64,000 bases of DNA. Source: Candidatus Poribacteria bacterium (GTDB lineage: Bacteria; Poribacteria; WGA-4E; WGA-3G). The position numbers and the translations under genes were made by a program. Numbering within the stretch: the first letter of the stretch is position 1; every line of letters begins with the position of its first letter. Below, in pieces: positions 33,460 through 42,960 of this stretch. Location: NCBI GenBank assembly GCA_022825665.1, contig JAJDWI010000149.1, positions 26,700 through 90,699 of the forward strand. The letters are read 5' to 3'. The notes under the pieces are model-generated. The model saw nothing but the letters and a program-made list of their open reading frames with translations, ran no database searches and was not told the DNA's origin.

Positions 33460-35385
33460 TTAATCTCCTGCACTCGCGGGTGCATGTTCAGGCTGTGCCT
33501 GTGGTATCCAATCAGATTCTTCGCCGGGAACACTGTATTCATAAGGACCACGATAGACAGTGGGGATCTGTGCAAAATTGCCATGTGGTACAGGTGTCGG
33601 AGCTTCCCATTCTAATGTGGTGACGTTCCACGGGTTCTTCTCAGCGACTTTACCAAGTTTCATACTCCAGAAGAAGTTGAATACGAGTATCAATTGTGCA
33701 AAACCGAGAGTGAATGCACTCATTGTAATAAAGATGTTCATTCCCTCAAACCCTTGCAAGAAATCATAAAACTGTGGATTAGCAATACGGCGCATATGTC
33801 CACCTACACCGAGGATATGCATTGGGAAGAATGTGCAGTTGAATGCGATAAATGTTATCCAAAAATGTATTTTGGATAATGTATCGTTCATATAACGTCC
33901 ATACATTTTCGGGTACCAGAAAACAATACCACCGAACATAGCAAACAGACTTCCACCAAAAACGACATAGTGTATGTGTGCTACGATATAGTATGTATCA
34001 TGTATGTATATGTCAACTGGTGTGTTTGCCATATAGATTCCGCTAAGTCCACCTATTACAAACATAGATACAAAAGCGATTCCGTGAAGCATAGGTGTCG
34101 TAAATCGTATTGAACCGCGGAACATAGTTCCAAGCCAGTTGAATGTTTTTATGGCGGATGGAACAGCAATAAGCATTGTTGTTGTCATGAAGAATGATCC
34201 CATTCCTGGACGCATTCCACTTTGGAACATATGGTGTCCCCAAACAATCCAACCTAAGAATGCTATTGCAATCATAGCGTAGACCATAGATCGGTACCCG
34301 AATATCGGTTTACGTGAGTTAACTGCGATCAATTCGGATGCAATTCCCATCCCCGGTAATATAAGTATATATACCTCTGGATGACCAAAGAACCAGAACA
34401 GATGTTGCCATAGCAGCGGATCACCGCCACCTTCAGTTGTCGTGGTAAAGAATGTCGTTCCCGCAAGTCTATCAAAGATAAGTAATGCTAAAGCGGATGA
34501 TAGGACTGGGAAAGCAAGTAATAACAAGATGGCAACGATGAAGAGTGACCAGATAACCAATGGCAATCTAAAGAATGTCATTCCTGGGGCGCGCATGTTG
34601 ATCACTGTTGTAATATAGTTTATTGATCCAACCAATGAGGAAAAACCTTGTATCAACAAACTGATCGCCCATAAGTTTTGCCCCCATCCAACATCTGTCC
34701 ATTGCGGATCAACAGATAATGGAGCATATCCAGTCCATCCTGCTCCAGCATGCCCTCCCGGAACAAAAAATCCTGCTGCCATGACAATTGCTGCAAGTAC
34801 AGCAAGCCAAAAAGAGAGCATATTCAGGATAGGAAATGCCATATCTCTTGTGCCAATCATTAGCGGAATCAAGAAATTTCCAAACGCACCTACCAGTATC
34901 GGAACAACGACAAAAAACACCATTATAGTGGCATGCATCGTAAATAGCATGTTATATGTTTTGTCTTCAATTACTCCGTTTGGAAAGTGAGTTTCCATCA
35001 ACTCCTCTTTTTCCGATTCGAAAATCTTCTCCCACCTTTCATCATTTTTTGTAACAACTTCTCCATCCTCAATATATTGTTCAGAAGCTCCAATTATAGG
35101 CAATGGTTCTCCTGGATATGCCAGCTGCCACCTAAAGAGCAGCGCAAGCCCTCCACCGACAAATAACATGATCAATCCGTATATCAGGAACTGCTTTCCG
35201 ATCATCTTGTGGTCAAGTGAGAAGATATATTTACGAATAAAACTCTCTTCATGATGGTGTTCATGCTCATGCTGTCCATCATCGTCATGCTCATGTGTAT
35301 GTTGTGGTGTATCGTTATCGTCATGTGCATGTTCGTGTTGTTCATCATCGTCATGCTCATGTGAAATATTTTCATTTTCTTGCAT
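33460..35385 (-). CDS. ctaD: cytochrome c oxidase subunit I with His/Asp-rich N-terminal extension
   Basis: The catalytic subunit of an aa3-type oxidase, 641 residues. Twelve core helices are present. The D-channel Asp lies in GTRDMAFPILN, the CuB/Tyr motif GHPEVYI near residue 330 and the paired CuB His in VWGHHMF near 380; heme-ligand His residues follow in HDTYYIVAHIHYVVFGG near 465. The first 50 residues are an unusual run of His, Asp and Glu (repeats of HEHDDD-like units) before the first helix, a probable metal-binding tail. AAGGAG precedes the ATG. Confidence 0.96.
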   Translation of the reverse strand: MQENENISHEHDDDEQHEHAHDDNDTPQHTHEHDDDGQHEHEHHHEESFIRKYIFSLDHKMIGKQFLIYGLIMLFVGGGLALLFRWQLAYPGEPLPIIGASEQYIEDGEVVTKNDERWEKIFESEKEELMETHFPNGVIEDKTYNMLFTMHATIMVFFVVVPILVGAFGNFLIPLMIGTRDMAFPILNMLSFWLAVLAAIVMAAGFFVPGGHAGAGWTGYAPLSVDPQWTDVGWGQNLWAISLLIQGFSSLVGSINYITTVINMRAPGMTFFRLPLVIWSLFIVAILLLLAFPVLSSALALLIFDRLAGTTFFTTTTEGGGDPLLWQHLFWFFGHPEVYILILPGMGIASELIAVNSRKPIFGYRSMVYAMIAIAFLGWIVWGHHMFQSGMRPGMGSFFMTTTMLIAVPSAIKTFNWLGTMFRGSIRFTTPMLHGIAFVSMFVIGGLSGIYMANTPVDIYIHDTYYIVAHIHYVVFGGSLFAMFGGIVFWYPKMYGRYMNDTLSKIHFWITFIAFNCTFFPMHILGVGGHMRRIANPQFYDFLQGFEGMNIFITMSAFTLGFAQLILVFNFFWSMKLGKVAEKNPWNVTTLEWEAPTPVPHGNFAQIPTVYRGPYEYSVPGEESDWIPQAQPEHAPASAGD

Positions 35386-35447
35386 CTTTATTCTTACTCC
35401 TTTCGCGACAGCAAAGTTGAATTGCTTGTTATTGCCGCTCCAGTGCC

Positions 35448-36107
35448 TTATTCAGACCACTGTTCCTTGACCCAGGCATCATATTCTTCTTGTGTGTGTA
35501 CATGAAGAAATCCGACCATAGTTGTGTGTCCAAATCCACAGAGTTCGGCACACGGTATTTCATACGTTCCTGGCTTTGTTGCCTGAAACTTGATGTTATC
35601 AAGAAACCGATTCGGTAATGCGTCCTGTTTCAATCGTAAATTAGGTATAAAGAAACTATGAATCACATCTTTTGAGGTTAGAATTATCTGTATGAGTTTA
35701 TTCTCAGGTACATGTAATTCGTTTTCTAATTCCAGATCATCTTCAGTTCCTATTTCATTATCCGGACCAGGATATATCATATACCAGTTAAACTGTTCTC
35801 CTCGGACTTGAACAACATAATCAGGATTATCTGGTGCAGACTTCAGATTATTCCATTGTGGAAAACTCAACATTGCCAAGCCAAACACAATTACCGTAGT
35901 TGCTGTTGTCCAGATGATTTCAAGTTTCGTGCTTCCTTCAATGTATTCAGCACGGTGTCCTTCTCGGTGACGGTACATTATCAGGAATGCAATCAGCGTA
36001 CCCATCACAAGCACAAAAACTACCACAGTAATCCAATAAATAAGTGCAAAAAGTGAATCAACACCTTGTGCATACTCTGATATATTTTCTGGAAGCCATC
36101 CTAGCAT
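35448..36107 (-). CDS. ctaC: cytochrome c oxidase subunit II
   Basis: 219 residues: two transmembrane helices (about 15-45 and 62-85) and a periplasmic cupredoxin domain. The binuclear CuA ligands are all present: the His in DVIHSFFIPNL near 160, and CAELCGFGHTTM near 190-201 with two Cys, Glu, His and Met. No c-type heme motif is fused, so electrons come from a separate cytochrome c or cupredoxin. GGAGG precedes ATG 36107. It is followed directly by ctaD. Confidence 0.95.
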   Translation of the reverse strand: MLGWLPENISEYAQGVDSLFALIYWITVVVFVLVMGTLIAFLIMYRHREGHRAEYIEGSTKLEIIWTTATTVIVFGLAMLSFPQWNNLKSAPDNPDYVVQVRGEQFNWYMIYPGPDNEIGTEDDLELENELHVPENKLIQIILTSKDVIHSFFIPNLRLKQDALPNRFLDNIKFQATKPGTYEIPCAELCGFGHTTMVGFLHVHTQEEYDAWVKEQWSE

Positions 36108-36160
36108 TCATTCCTCCTTTTCCAAAATCGTAGATATAAGCAATCATTAGGTGTGCATTT

Positions 36161-36943
36161 TTATACTGTTTTTGTTGAAGCAGTATACGTTGCACCTAAA
36201 TAGGTCAAAATACAAAACAAAGATATTATCAATATAGAAAATCCCAACGTCGGCATATTGCCGTTAATAGTTGCAGTATCAAGATATAGACTGTTTCTAA
36301 ATGCGGTAACCCCGTAAGTTAAAGGATTTAGTTTCATTACCCAAGCCAACCAACTGGGTGCTCCTATACTTGGAAAGAACGCGCCAGATAACAACCAAAT
36401 TGGAATGAGTATTAGGTTCATTATCGCATGAAAACCTTGTGATGAATCCATTCTCCAAGCGATAATGAGACCGAGGTTCGTTAACCCGAACGCTAAAATA
36501 ACCATCACACCTATCGTTAAGCATAGAGATGATAGTCCAAAACGTATACCAATCAGTGGTGCAAGGAATAAAAGTAGTACACCTTGCAGAAGTGCTAACG
36601 TTGTCCCTCCCAATGCTTGTCCGAGTACAATGCTCCACCTCGCAACAGGTGCAATCAGCACACCTTGTAAAAAGCCTTCACGTCGCTCATTTACAACGGA
36701 GATTGTAGCGAATATAGCAGTAAAAAGCAAGACTAAAACAACTATACCTGGATAAAAGTATTCAATATAGGTAGTTTCCTTCGATTGTCCTGATGGTTGA
36801 AATGATGCACTCAATCCGCTACCAATTAGAATCCAAAATACCAATGGTTGCGCAATTGCACTGAGTAGACGACTCCGTTGTCGATAAAAGCGGATTATTT
36901 CACGCCACCAAATTGTTGAAACAGGTAATAGGACGTTCACCAT
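36161..36943 (-). CDS. ABC-2 type transporter permease
   Basis: 260 residues with six transmembrane helices, matching ABC-2 permeases (DrrB/NodJ type). The conserved region VAPVARWSIVLGQALGGTTLALLQG (about 95-120) and the final-helix motif LNPLTYGVTAFRNSLY (about 208) are visible. It pairs with the ATPase gene 11 bp upstream. Its place between copper protein and oxidase genes suggests export of a cofactor, copper or a lipid needed by the respiratory complexes; the substrate is not determinable. Confidence 0.88.
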   Translation of the reverse strand: MVNVLLPVSTIWWREIIRFYRQRSRLLSAIAQPLVFWILIGSGLSASFQPSGQSKETTYIEYFYPGIVVLVLLFTAIFATISVVNERREGFLQGVLIAPVARWSIVLGQALGGTTLALLQGVLLLFLAPLIGIRFGLSSLCLTIGVMVILAFGLTNLGLIIAWRMDSSQGFHAIMNLILIPIWLLSGAFFPSIGAPSWLAWVMKLNPLTYGVTAFRNSLYLDTATINGNMPTLGFSILIISLFCILTYLGATYTASTKTV

Positions 36944-36954
36944 TTCATTCTTCC

Positions 36955-37872
36955 CTATACAAATGGGTTTCCTGTTAACTTGGTGAAAACGTCCTCTAAT
37001 GAGGCTTTACCTACACGAACAGACCGAATATCGTTGGGAAACGCTGCAGCTACCTCCTTCACAAATTCATGACCCTGTTCACATTCAATATATATATGAT
37101 TACCAATTAATGTATGAGAAACCTCAAATCTCTCTGCAATTGCCTGACTGAGTGTGTCAACATTTGTTGTCTCAATTAACACAACATTACCGGTAATAAC
37201 ATCTTTGAGTTCATCAGGTGTTCCAACAGTCACTAACCTACCTGAATCCAACATTCCGACGCGGGTGGATAAATCAGCCTCATCCAGATGATGTGTCGTC
37301 AGAAGAATAAGTATGTTTTCTGTTATGGCAAGTGAATTCAGACTATCGTTGAGTTGTCTACGAGAACCAACATCTAACCCACTACTTGGTTCATCAAGTA
37401 GCAAAACACTTGGTGAATGCAGCATTGCCTTTGCGATTTCTACTCTTCTTCTTAATCCTCCAGATAATTCTTCTACAGTGTCATGAGATCTATCACTGAT
37501 TCCAAACTGTTCTAACAATTCAGATATTCTATGTTTAAGAGTCTTACCTTTGAGTCTGTAGAGATGACCGTGGTGTCGTAAATTTTCCGTTACAGTAAGC
37601 TTGATATCAAGTCCAGGATGTTGAAAAACAACACCGAGTAATTTTCGTATGGCTTTTGACTTTGTATTTAAATCAAAGCCGAGAATGTCAACATTCCCGG
37701 AGGTAGGTTTCATGAGTGTTGACAAAATCTTAAAAAGTGTTGTTTTTCCACTACCGTTCGGACCAAGTAGACAAAAAATTTCTCCACGTGATACGGTGAA
37801 ACTTATGTTATCTAACGCACATCTTGTACCATAAGTGTGCGTTAGATTTTCAACCGTAATTTTATCGTTCAC
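36955..37872 (-). CDS. ABC transporter ATP-binding protein (DrrA/NodI type)
   Basis: 305 residues. Walker A GPNGSGKTT (about 38-46), the ABC signature LSGGLRRRVEIAKA (about 137) and Walker B LLLDEPSSGLD (about 158) with the following H-loop TTHHLDEAD are intact. A C-terminal extension of about 85 residues is typical of ABC-2 exporters. The start is GTG 37872, with its AAGA-rich ribosome site overlapping the cupredoxin stop. The partner permease is immediately downstream. The NosF/CcmA-like position among respiratory genes hints at metallocofactor maturation. Confidence 0.9.
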   Translation of the reverse strand: MNDKITVENLTHTYGTRCALDNISFTVSRGEIFCLLGPNGSGKTTLFKILSTLMKPTSGNVDILGFDLNTKSKAIRKLLGVVFQHPGLDIKLTVTENLRHHGHLYRLKGKTLKHRISELLEQFGISDRSHDTVEELSGGLRRRVEIAKAMLHSPSVLLLDEPSSGLDVGSRRQLNDSLNSLAITENILILLTTHHLDEADLSTRVGMLDSGRLVTVGTPDELKDVITGNVVLIETTNVDTLSQAIAERFEVSHTLIGNHIYIECEQGHEFVKEVAAAFPNDIRSVRVGKASLEDVFTKLTGNPFV

Positions 37873-37878
37873 ATCTTA

Positions 37879-38673
37879 TTACTTCTTGATTTTCAATGTG
37901 AAATCTTGTTTGACTTCACCACCAGCAGCGACAGTAACAACAACAGGTTCTTTGTTATTATTACCGCAGACTTCATGCCAATAACCTAACTTATAATCGC
38001 CAGGGGGAACATCTTCAAGAGTGAATTCACCCTTTTCGTTAGTCACTGCGAAATATGGATGCGGAACATAAGCGACCCATGCTTTCATCCACCCGTGGAT
38101 ATCGCATTTCACTTCGACTGGTCCCTCAGGTCCTTTGGCTGCAGCAAGTTTCATTCTTTTTCGATTTCTTGTCTGCTGTTTGTTGATTGATGTGCCATTC
38201 TTTGATGTACCAAAAATATGCACATTATGTGTCGCCTTGTCGTTGTTCAGTACCGTTAGAGCTGTACCAACAGGAATGATCTGCACATGCGGATTGAATC
38301 GGCATTCCTTCTGATCAAGTTCTACCTTTGCATCCTTGTCGAAATCTTTTCCTTGCTTAACATCCATTAGGTAGACAATTGTATTTTTCAATGCCATATT
38401 CTCACCTACGACAAGTGATTCGTCAAATTTATCTACTACACCACAAACAGCGGGATCTTTATTTATTGCAAGTTTTTTCTTTTCAGGCACTTCACCTTCA
38501 AACTTTACGACACCACTTATTTTTCCACCGTTGTTAACCTTCATGATCTTATACGTTTCTTTAGAAAAAACGAGTTTATTCATTTCCTCTTCTTCGTGGT
38601 CATCTGCAAATACGAACAGACCAAAACCACAAGCGATAAGCAGTGCGAAACATACCAGCATTTTAGTTTTCAT
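37879..38673 (-). CDS. exported cupredoxin-like / carboxypeptidase-regulatory-like protein
   Basis: About 264 residues with a signal peptide (1-21). The core shows a type-1-copper-like arrangement: His in THNVHIFG near 163 and the cluster CDIHGWM near 197, giving Cys, His and Met spaced as C-x2-H-x2-M. A carboxypeptidase-regulatory beta-sandwich follows (GEFTLEDVPPGDYKLGYWHE). A paralogue lies at 44948-45715. Both sit in a cytochrome cluster, so a soluble electron carrier or copper sensor is likely. ATG 38673 has AAGGAG; an ATG at 38694 contains that site and is rejected. Confidence 0.8.
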   Translation of the reverse strand: MKTKMLVCFALLIACGFGLFVFADDHEEEEMNKLVFSKETYKIMKVNNGGKISGVVKFEGEVPEKKKLAINKDPAVCGVVDKFDESLVVGENMALKNTIVYLMDVKQGKDFDKDAKVELDQKECRFNPHVQIIPVGTALTVLNNDKATHNVHIFGTSKNGTSINKQQTRNRKRMKLAAAKGPEGPVEVKCDIHGWMKAWVAYVPHPYFAVTNEKGEFTLEDVPPGDYKLGYWHEVCGNNNKEPVVVTVAAGGEVKQDFTLKIKK

Positions 38674-38821
38674 CTTTTTCTCCTTTATTGGCACACAGAT
38701 TAGAGGCAGTCATTTACAATACTTATTTGTATAATTAAATGTCTCTAATGTTACGCCTTTGAATAATATAAAATATAAGATAATAGGACATTTCTGTCAC
38801 AATTCATTTTATCAGCAACTT

Positions 38822-40519
38822 TTATGTATTTCTTCGCTGCACGAACCCTCGTAGACCGACCAATATACCTAACGAGAGTAAAGCAACTAATGGTGGATAT
38901 ATAAACCTTCTTGATGAAGGAACAGGTTCCAAGACGAAGGAATACCAACTTGAGATCACACGTTTTGTGTCAATATCACCGTTTGCTCCATCCCAAACCG
39001 AGAATGCGATTGGAACAAATACACCTTGTTCAATTTGTAAATCTTTTTTATCGTCGGTTTTTAATGCTCGTTTAACCCACAGTCTATATTGTCCATCGGT
39101 ATATTTACTCTCAGCCTGAATATCACCTTGTACTTCTTGAATTTCAGCATTTGTGATACCTTTTGCCGTGAGTTCTGTCACCGAATTAACAGCAGAAGCT
39201 TTCCACTGCCATAAGTAGACTGCCTTTTTACCACCCCAAAGAAAATATGGCTTTGGCGCGGTTGGATCTTGTGGAACCTTCACCGGAAATTGGATAGCAA
39301 TTGCGTCTACAAATGTCTTGCCAAAATCCTCGGTCTCTTGTTCCTCAGTATTATTTGTTCTGTCATCCCATATAAAAAGAAATGCTACCTCAGTATCATT
39401 GTAAAATGACTTAACATTTACTGAGTCTATTGTTGGATTAAATTGACGCGGTTCAACAATAATCTGTCCAACCAATGGAAAGTAACTTGCTTCAAGCGTA
39501 TCCCACACAGCATCATCAATTGTCGGTAAGGTGTCTACTGTATATTGTGACCGAAGGACATTTTTACCGATTGCTGGCTCCGGTCTCTTTTCTGGGGCAA
39601 GAGATTTGACATAGTTCGCGATGTGCCAACTTTTTTCTTGAAACACTTTCATTGCTTCAGCATGTTTTTGTTTTTGTTCATCGTTTGCTATGCCTTCTGT
39701 CATCATATCTAAGATATCGTAAGCATTTCCCATATTCTCATCAAGTTGGTTAAATTCTTCATCCTCAGCATCAGTCATTTCGACCTTATTTTCCAATTGA
39801 GCATATCGTTGTGCCTGTTCTACACTTAAACCAAAAGAAGCATCTTCAAACATTGGCATGGCAGATCCTGCAATTCCACCAATGAACCGTTTGTAGATAT
39901 CCTCTGTACTACTTCCACCTCTGAAATTCCAGTTTTCTGTTAGGTTTGCTGGCCAGCTTTTGAAACCCCATTCATCTTGCAAGGTTGGTGCTGACGTACC
40001 ATCACCTCGTCCCGCATTTCCATGGCATTCAAAACATGCAAATTGGGTATAAAAGAACTTACCAATTTCAACGCTTTCTTCAGAATAAGGTATTTTACCG
40101 TCCAAACTAATTTGTTTTGGTGGTGTTTCATTCTCCTTGAAGCCTTCATAGAAGGTTTTGATATATGACACAACTTCCCAACGGTCATCAGCACTTAGAG
40201 AAGTCTCCCATCCTGGCATTGATGAACCGGGCATTCCTATAGTAATAATGTCAAATAAATCCTTATCTGTTGGAAGTTGACCACTTTCTGTTGAGCGTAT
40301 CTTATATAATCCTCGGGTGAAATCTCTTGGTCTCGGTAATAGATTCTCTGCAGCACTGCCATCTCCTCTTCCTTCAACCCCATGACAATGTGCGCAGCTT
40401 TCTTCATATACCTCTTTTCCTTGCTCAGAAACTTCCGGTGCATCCTGAGCATAAGAGATGGAAATAACAGAAAATAGAAGAAAGATTATGATGGACAAGA
40501 CAAAAATTGATGTTCTCAT
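38822..40519 (-). CDS. diheme cytochrome c fused to EB_dh heme-b domain
   Basis: 565 residues with a signal peptide. Two cytochrome c domains come first, with heme motifs CAHCH (about 37) and CFECH (about 160), each with a distal Met in MPGW or AMPMF. A domain of the ethylbenzene-dehydrogenase heme-b (EB_dh) family follows, from about 325 to 535 (TIDDAVWDTLEASYFPLVG ... VAFLFIWDDRT). A C-terminal anchor helix closes it. It therefore may carry two c-hemes and one b-heme on the outer membrane face. It is the last of three consecutive cytochrome c genes after the CydA-like gene. Confidence 0.85.
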   Translation of the reverse strand: MRTSIFVLSIIIFLLFSVISISYAQDAPEVSEQGKEVYEESCAHCHGVEGRGDGSAAENLLPRPRDFTRGLYKIRSTESGQLPTDKDLFDIITIGMPGSSMPGWETSLSADDRWEVVSYIKTFYEGFKENETPPKQISLDGKIPYSEESVEIGKFFYTQFACFECHGNAGRGDGTSAPTLQDEWGFKSWPANLTENWNFRGGSSTEDIYKRFIGGIAGSAMPMFEDASFGLSVEQAQRYAQLENKVEMTDAEDEEFNQLDENMGNAYDILDMMTEGIANDEQKQKHAEAMKVFQEKSWHIANYVKSLAPEKRPEPAIGKNVLRSQYTVDTLPTIDDAVWDTLEASYFPLVGQIIVEPRQFNPTIDSVNVKSFYNDTEVAFLFIWDDRTNNTEEQETEDFGKTFVDAIAIQFPVKVPQDPTAPKPYFLWGGKKAVYLWQWKASAVNSVTELTAKGITNAEIQEVQGDIQAESKYTDGQYRLWVKRALKTDDKKDLQIEQGVFVPIAFSVWDGANGDIDTKRVISSWYSFVLEPVPSSRRFIYPPLVALLSLGILVGLRGFVQRRNT

Positions 40520-40521
40520 GA

Positions 40522-41283
40522 TTAATGTCCAACCTCACGGTATGAATAACCGGTATACTCGGATAAAAAAAGTATAACATCCCAAATTTCTTCCTTATCA
40601 AGGTGGTCTTCCCAAATAGGCATAGCTGAATTCCACGGTGTGCCTTCTTTCGGTAATCCTGGTCCACCTTTACTAATACGCCAAAAGAAGAAAGATTCTT
40701 GGAAATTGGGGATAATTCCTGGGTCCTGAAAATTCGCTGGTAACGGATTTAACGCGTTAGCAAAATGTCCTTGACCATCCAGATGATCTCCATGACAATA
40801 AAAACAGTTATCATAATAAACACGTCTGCCATTTTCTACGTGTGATTTAAATTCTTCTGGATTGTCTTTTTCCAAGTGTCGATAAGGATTTTCAACATCT
40901 TCAATAACTTCATCCTTGTATGTTAATTCTAAGGGTGGTGACGGATGTGCATCCCGCGGATCTCCTGGAGGACTCGCCTTTTGTGCTATATTTGTATAGG
41001 TATATCCCAACATAAATAGCGGGATCAACACCACCAAAACTATCCGTCGTACTTTTTTATTTTCATCAACGAGCGTTTCAATAATTGGACGAAGGAATTC
41101 ACTTAACCTTGAGTCCTCAACAGATATGTGGACTAAAATGGCAATGAGAATCAACGCCATATACATCACAATGACACTGTTCGGTATAGGAACTGAGATT
41201 AGACTACCAACGATATACCTTAAGAATATCCATGATGCGACAAAAATAACAAAACATATCGTGAAAAGTGAAGGTTTTCTCAT
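40522..41283 (-). CDS. membrane-anchored monoheme cytochrome c
   Basis: 253 residues: three hydrophobic segments at the N-terminus (about 5-25, 30-50 and 75-98), then a periplasmic cytochrome c domain with the single heme motif CFYCH near 160 and a distal Met in SAMPIW near 218. AGAGGT precedes ATG 41283. It lies 2 bp before the EB_dh fusion gene. A second transmembrane cytochrome c in this position is expected to relay electrons between bc and terminal modules. Confidence 0.88.
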   Translation of the reverse strand: MRKPSLFTICFVIFVASWIFLRYIVGSLISVPIPNSVIVMYMALILIAILVHISVEDSRLSEFLRPIIETLVDENKKVRRIVLVVLIPLFMLGYTYTNIAQKASPPGDPRDAHPSPPLELTYKDEVIEDVENPYRHLEKDNPEEFKSHVENGRRVYYDNCFYCHGDHLDGQGHFANALNPLPANFQDPGIIPNFQESFFFWRISKGGPGLPKEGTPWNSAMPIWEDHLDKEEIWDVILFLSEYTGYSYREVGH

Positions 41284-41325
41284 GGTTTACCTCTTTTAGG
41301 TCTAACAATACCGAAATGTGATTGA

Positions 41326-42855
41326 TTACTCAGCAGTTACCTCTGATGGATTTTCTGACGTTGTATCACTTGTTTCTTCTGTTGTAACTCCAGTTAACGT
41401 GCTCAAGTATGCAAGTAAGTTTGCCATTTCAACTACAGTTAAGGTATCGGGGAAGTTCACTGGCATTGGTGATGTATCATGTAGTTTTTTACCGGATGCA
41501 ACCATTATTATGGCTTCTTCAATATCAAACGGATCAAAACTTTCTTCACTTCCATCAATCATCAAAACGATTTCGTCATCATCCATGGTACCTGATATAT
41601 GTTCGCCAACGGTCTGTACACCGTCAAAGTCGGTAAGTGTCATCATCTTTTTAACTTCGGTCTTAGATACCGTTACTGTTTCATCTCCAACCTTGAGCGT
41701 AACTGTGTCTGTAGTTTCCTTAACGATATTTCCACTTATGGGTGTGTCGGAATCCATCGGTGTGATTGTTAGCGTGAAATATCCGTTATCAGTTAGATTT
41801 ACAATGTCCTCTTCATCAATAGGTTCCTCATCAAAATCACTAAAGAGGATAGTGTGTTCTTGTTCAGTACCGTCTGCATCTTTTGTTCGAACTATAACCT
41901 TATCGGTATCCTCCGACACAAGTGTTCCTTCATAGGTTATACCGTTTGCTTTCACTTTGACTGTTCCATAGCCAGCAACAATTAATGCGTTAGGTAATAG
42001 TATTGACTCCTCAATATAACGCATGCTGTTTAGAGCTGCAATGTCTGTTAATTCTGGTGCGGTGACAACTTCAAAGTCTTCATTTACCTCACCTGCTTTC
42101 GGGTTTTCAAGACCTTGAACAACATGACATGAAATACACGCTGCATCTATAAATACCTGTTTTCCTTTTTCAAGGTCTCCAGAGAGTAACGGGGCAAGTT
42201 CTTCTGCAGTTGTGCCTACATCGGCTCTATCGATCGGTTCGTCAAACGGTTCTGGATCAATTTCACCACCTTGACTTTGTAGAAAAGCTATGACTGCTTG
42301 GATTTCAACCTTTGTGAGTGCAATTGGATTTTTCCATACCTCTGGCATGATACTGCCGTATCCAGGAACTAAGTAGTTACTTGGTTCATATAGAGATTCA
42401 ATAAGGTATTGTTTTGCATCTAAACCGGGTTGTCTGGTCGCTGCGAGTACACCGATGTCTGTCAAATCTGGACATCGTCCCTTTGGTGCTGAAGTATCCA
42501 AGGTATGGCAAGCACTACACTGCCCTTTAGTATTAAAGATACCTTCACCAATTTCAACAACTGCATCCGGGTCACTCCAATCTAATTCGGTTACAGTTCC
42601 AGTTCCAATAGCTGTACTTGGAACCCATGCAGCAATAAGTGCAAAGAACCAGATAATTGACAGAGCAAATGTCATCAATTTCATAACAATTCCCCATACA
42701 ACCATATTTATTAATACAGCAATAAGAAACCAGACAGACCAAGGCAGCAATTTTTCAGACTCTATTGGAAATGCTGGAGCCTTCGCAACAAATGCAATAA
42801 AACTCACTAACATTAATATTAGACCTGCGATTTTTATGATTGTATTTTTTGACAT
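41326..42855 (-). CDS. membrane-anchored diheme cytochrome c with inserted beta domain
   Basis: About 509 residues. Three N-terminal helices are followed by two cytochrome c domains with motifs CSACH (about 127) and CISCH (about 240). Between the second heme motif and its distal-ligand region is a long insert (about 300-440) of acidic beta-strand-like sequence, repeating themes such as DKVIVRTKDADGTEQEH and DTVTLKVGDETVTV, which resembles PQQ- or Big-type repeats seen in fused heme-domain proteins. ATG 42855 has GGAGGA 8 bp upstream and is preferred over 42879. It follows the CydA-like gene. Confidence 0.85.
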   Translation of the reverse strand: MSKNTIIKIAGLILMLVSFIAFVAKAPAFPIESEKLLPWSVWFLIAVLINMVVWGIVMKLMTFALSIIWFFALIAAWVPSTAIGTGTVTELDWSDPDAVVEIGEGIFNTKGQCSACHTLDTSAPKGRCPDLTDIGVLAATRQPGLDAKQYLIESLYEPSNYLVPGYGSIMPEVWKNPIALTKVEIQAVIAFLQSQGGEIDPEPFDEPIDRADVGTTAEELAPLLSGDLEKGKQVFIDAACISCHVVQGLENPKAGEVNEDFEVVTAPELTDIAALNSMRYIEESILLPNALIVAGYGTVKVKANGITYEGTLVSEDTDKVIVRTKDADGTEQEHTILFSDFDEEPIDEEDIVNLTDNGYFTLTITPMDSDTPISGNIVKETTDTVTLKVGDETVTVSKTEVKKMMTLTDFDGVQTVGEHISGTMDDDEIVLMIDGSEESFDPFDIEEAIIMVASGKKLHDTSPMPVNFPDTLTVVEMANLLAYLSTLTGVTTEETSDTTSENPSEVTAE

Positions 42856-42960
42856 TCTTCTGTCCTCCGATAAAGACATTGAGAGAACAATATTTCTAAA
42901 AAGTATTTAGGTGTGAACAATACTGTATTTATTTTTCTAAGCAATTTGGTCTTTTAACAG

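Noticed and set aside
41318..41935. 205-codon + strand frame rich in Ser and Val
   Set aside because: Antisense to the heme-motif-bearing diheme cytochrome gene; composition is a by-product of its codon use.
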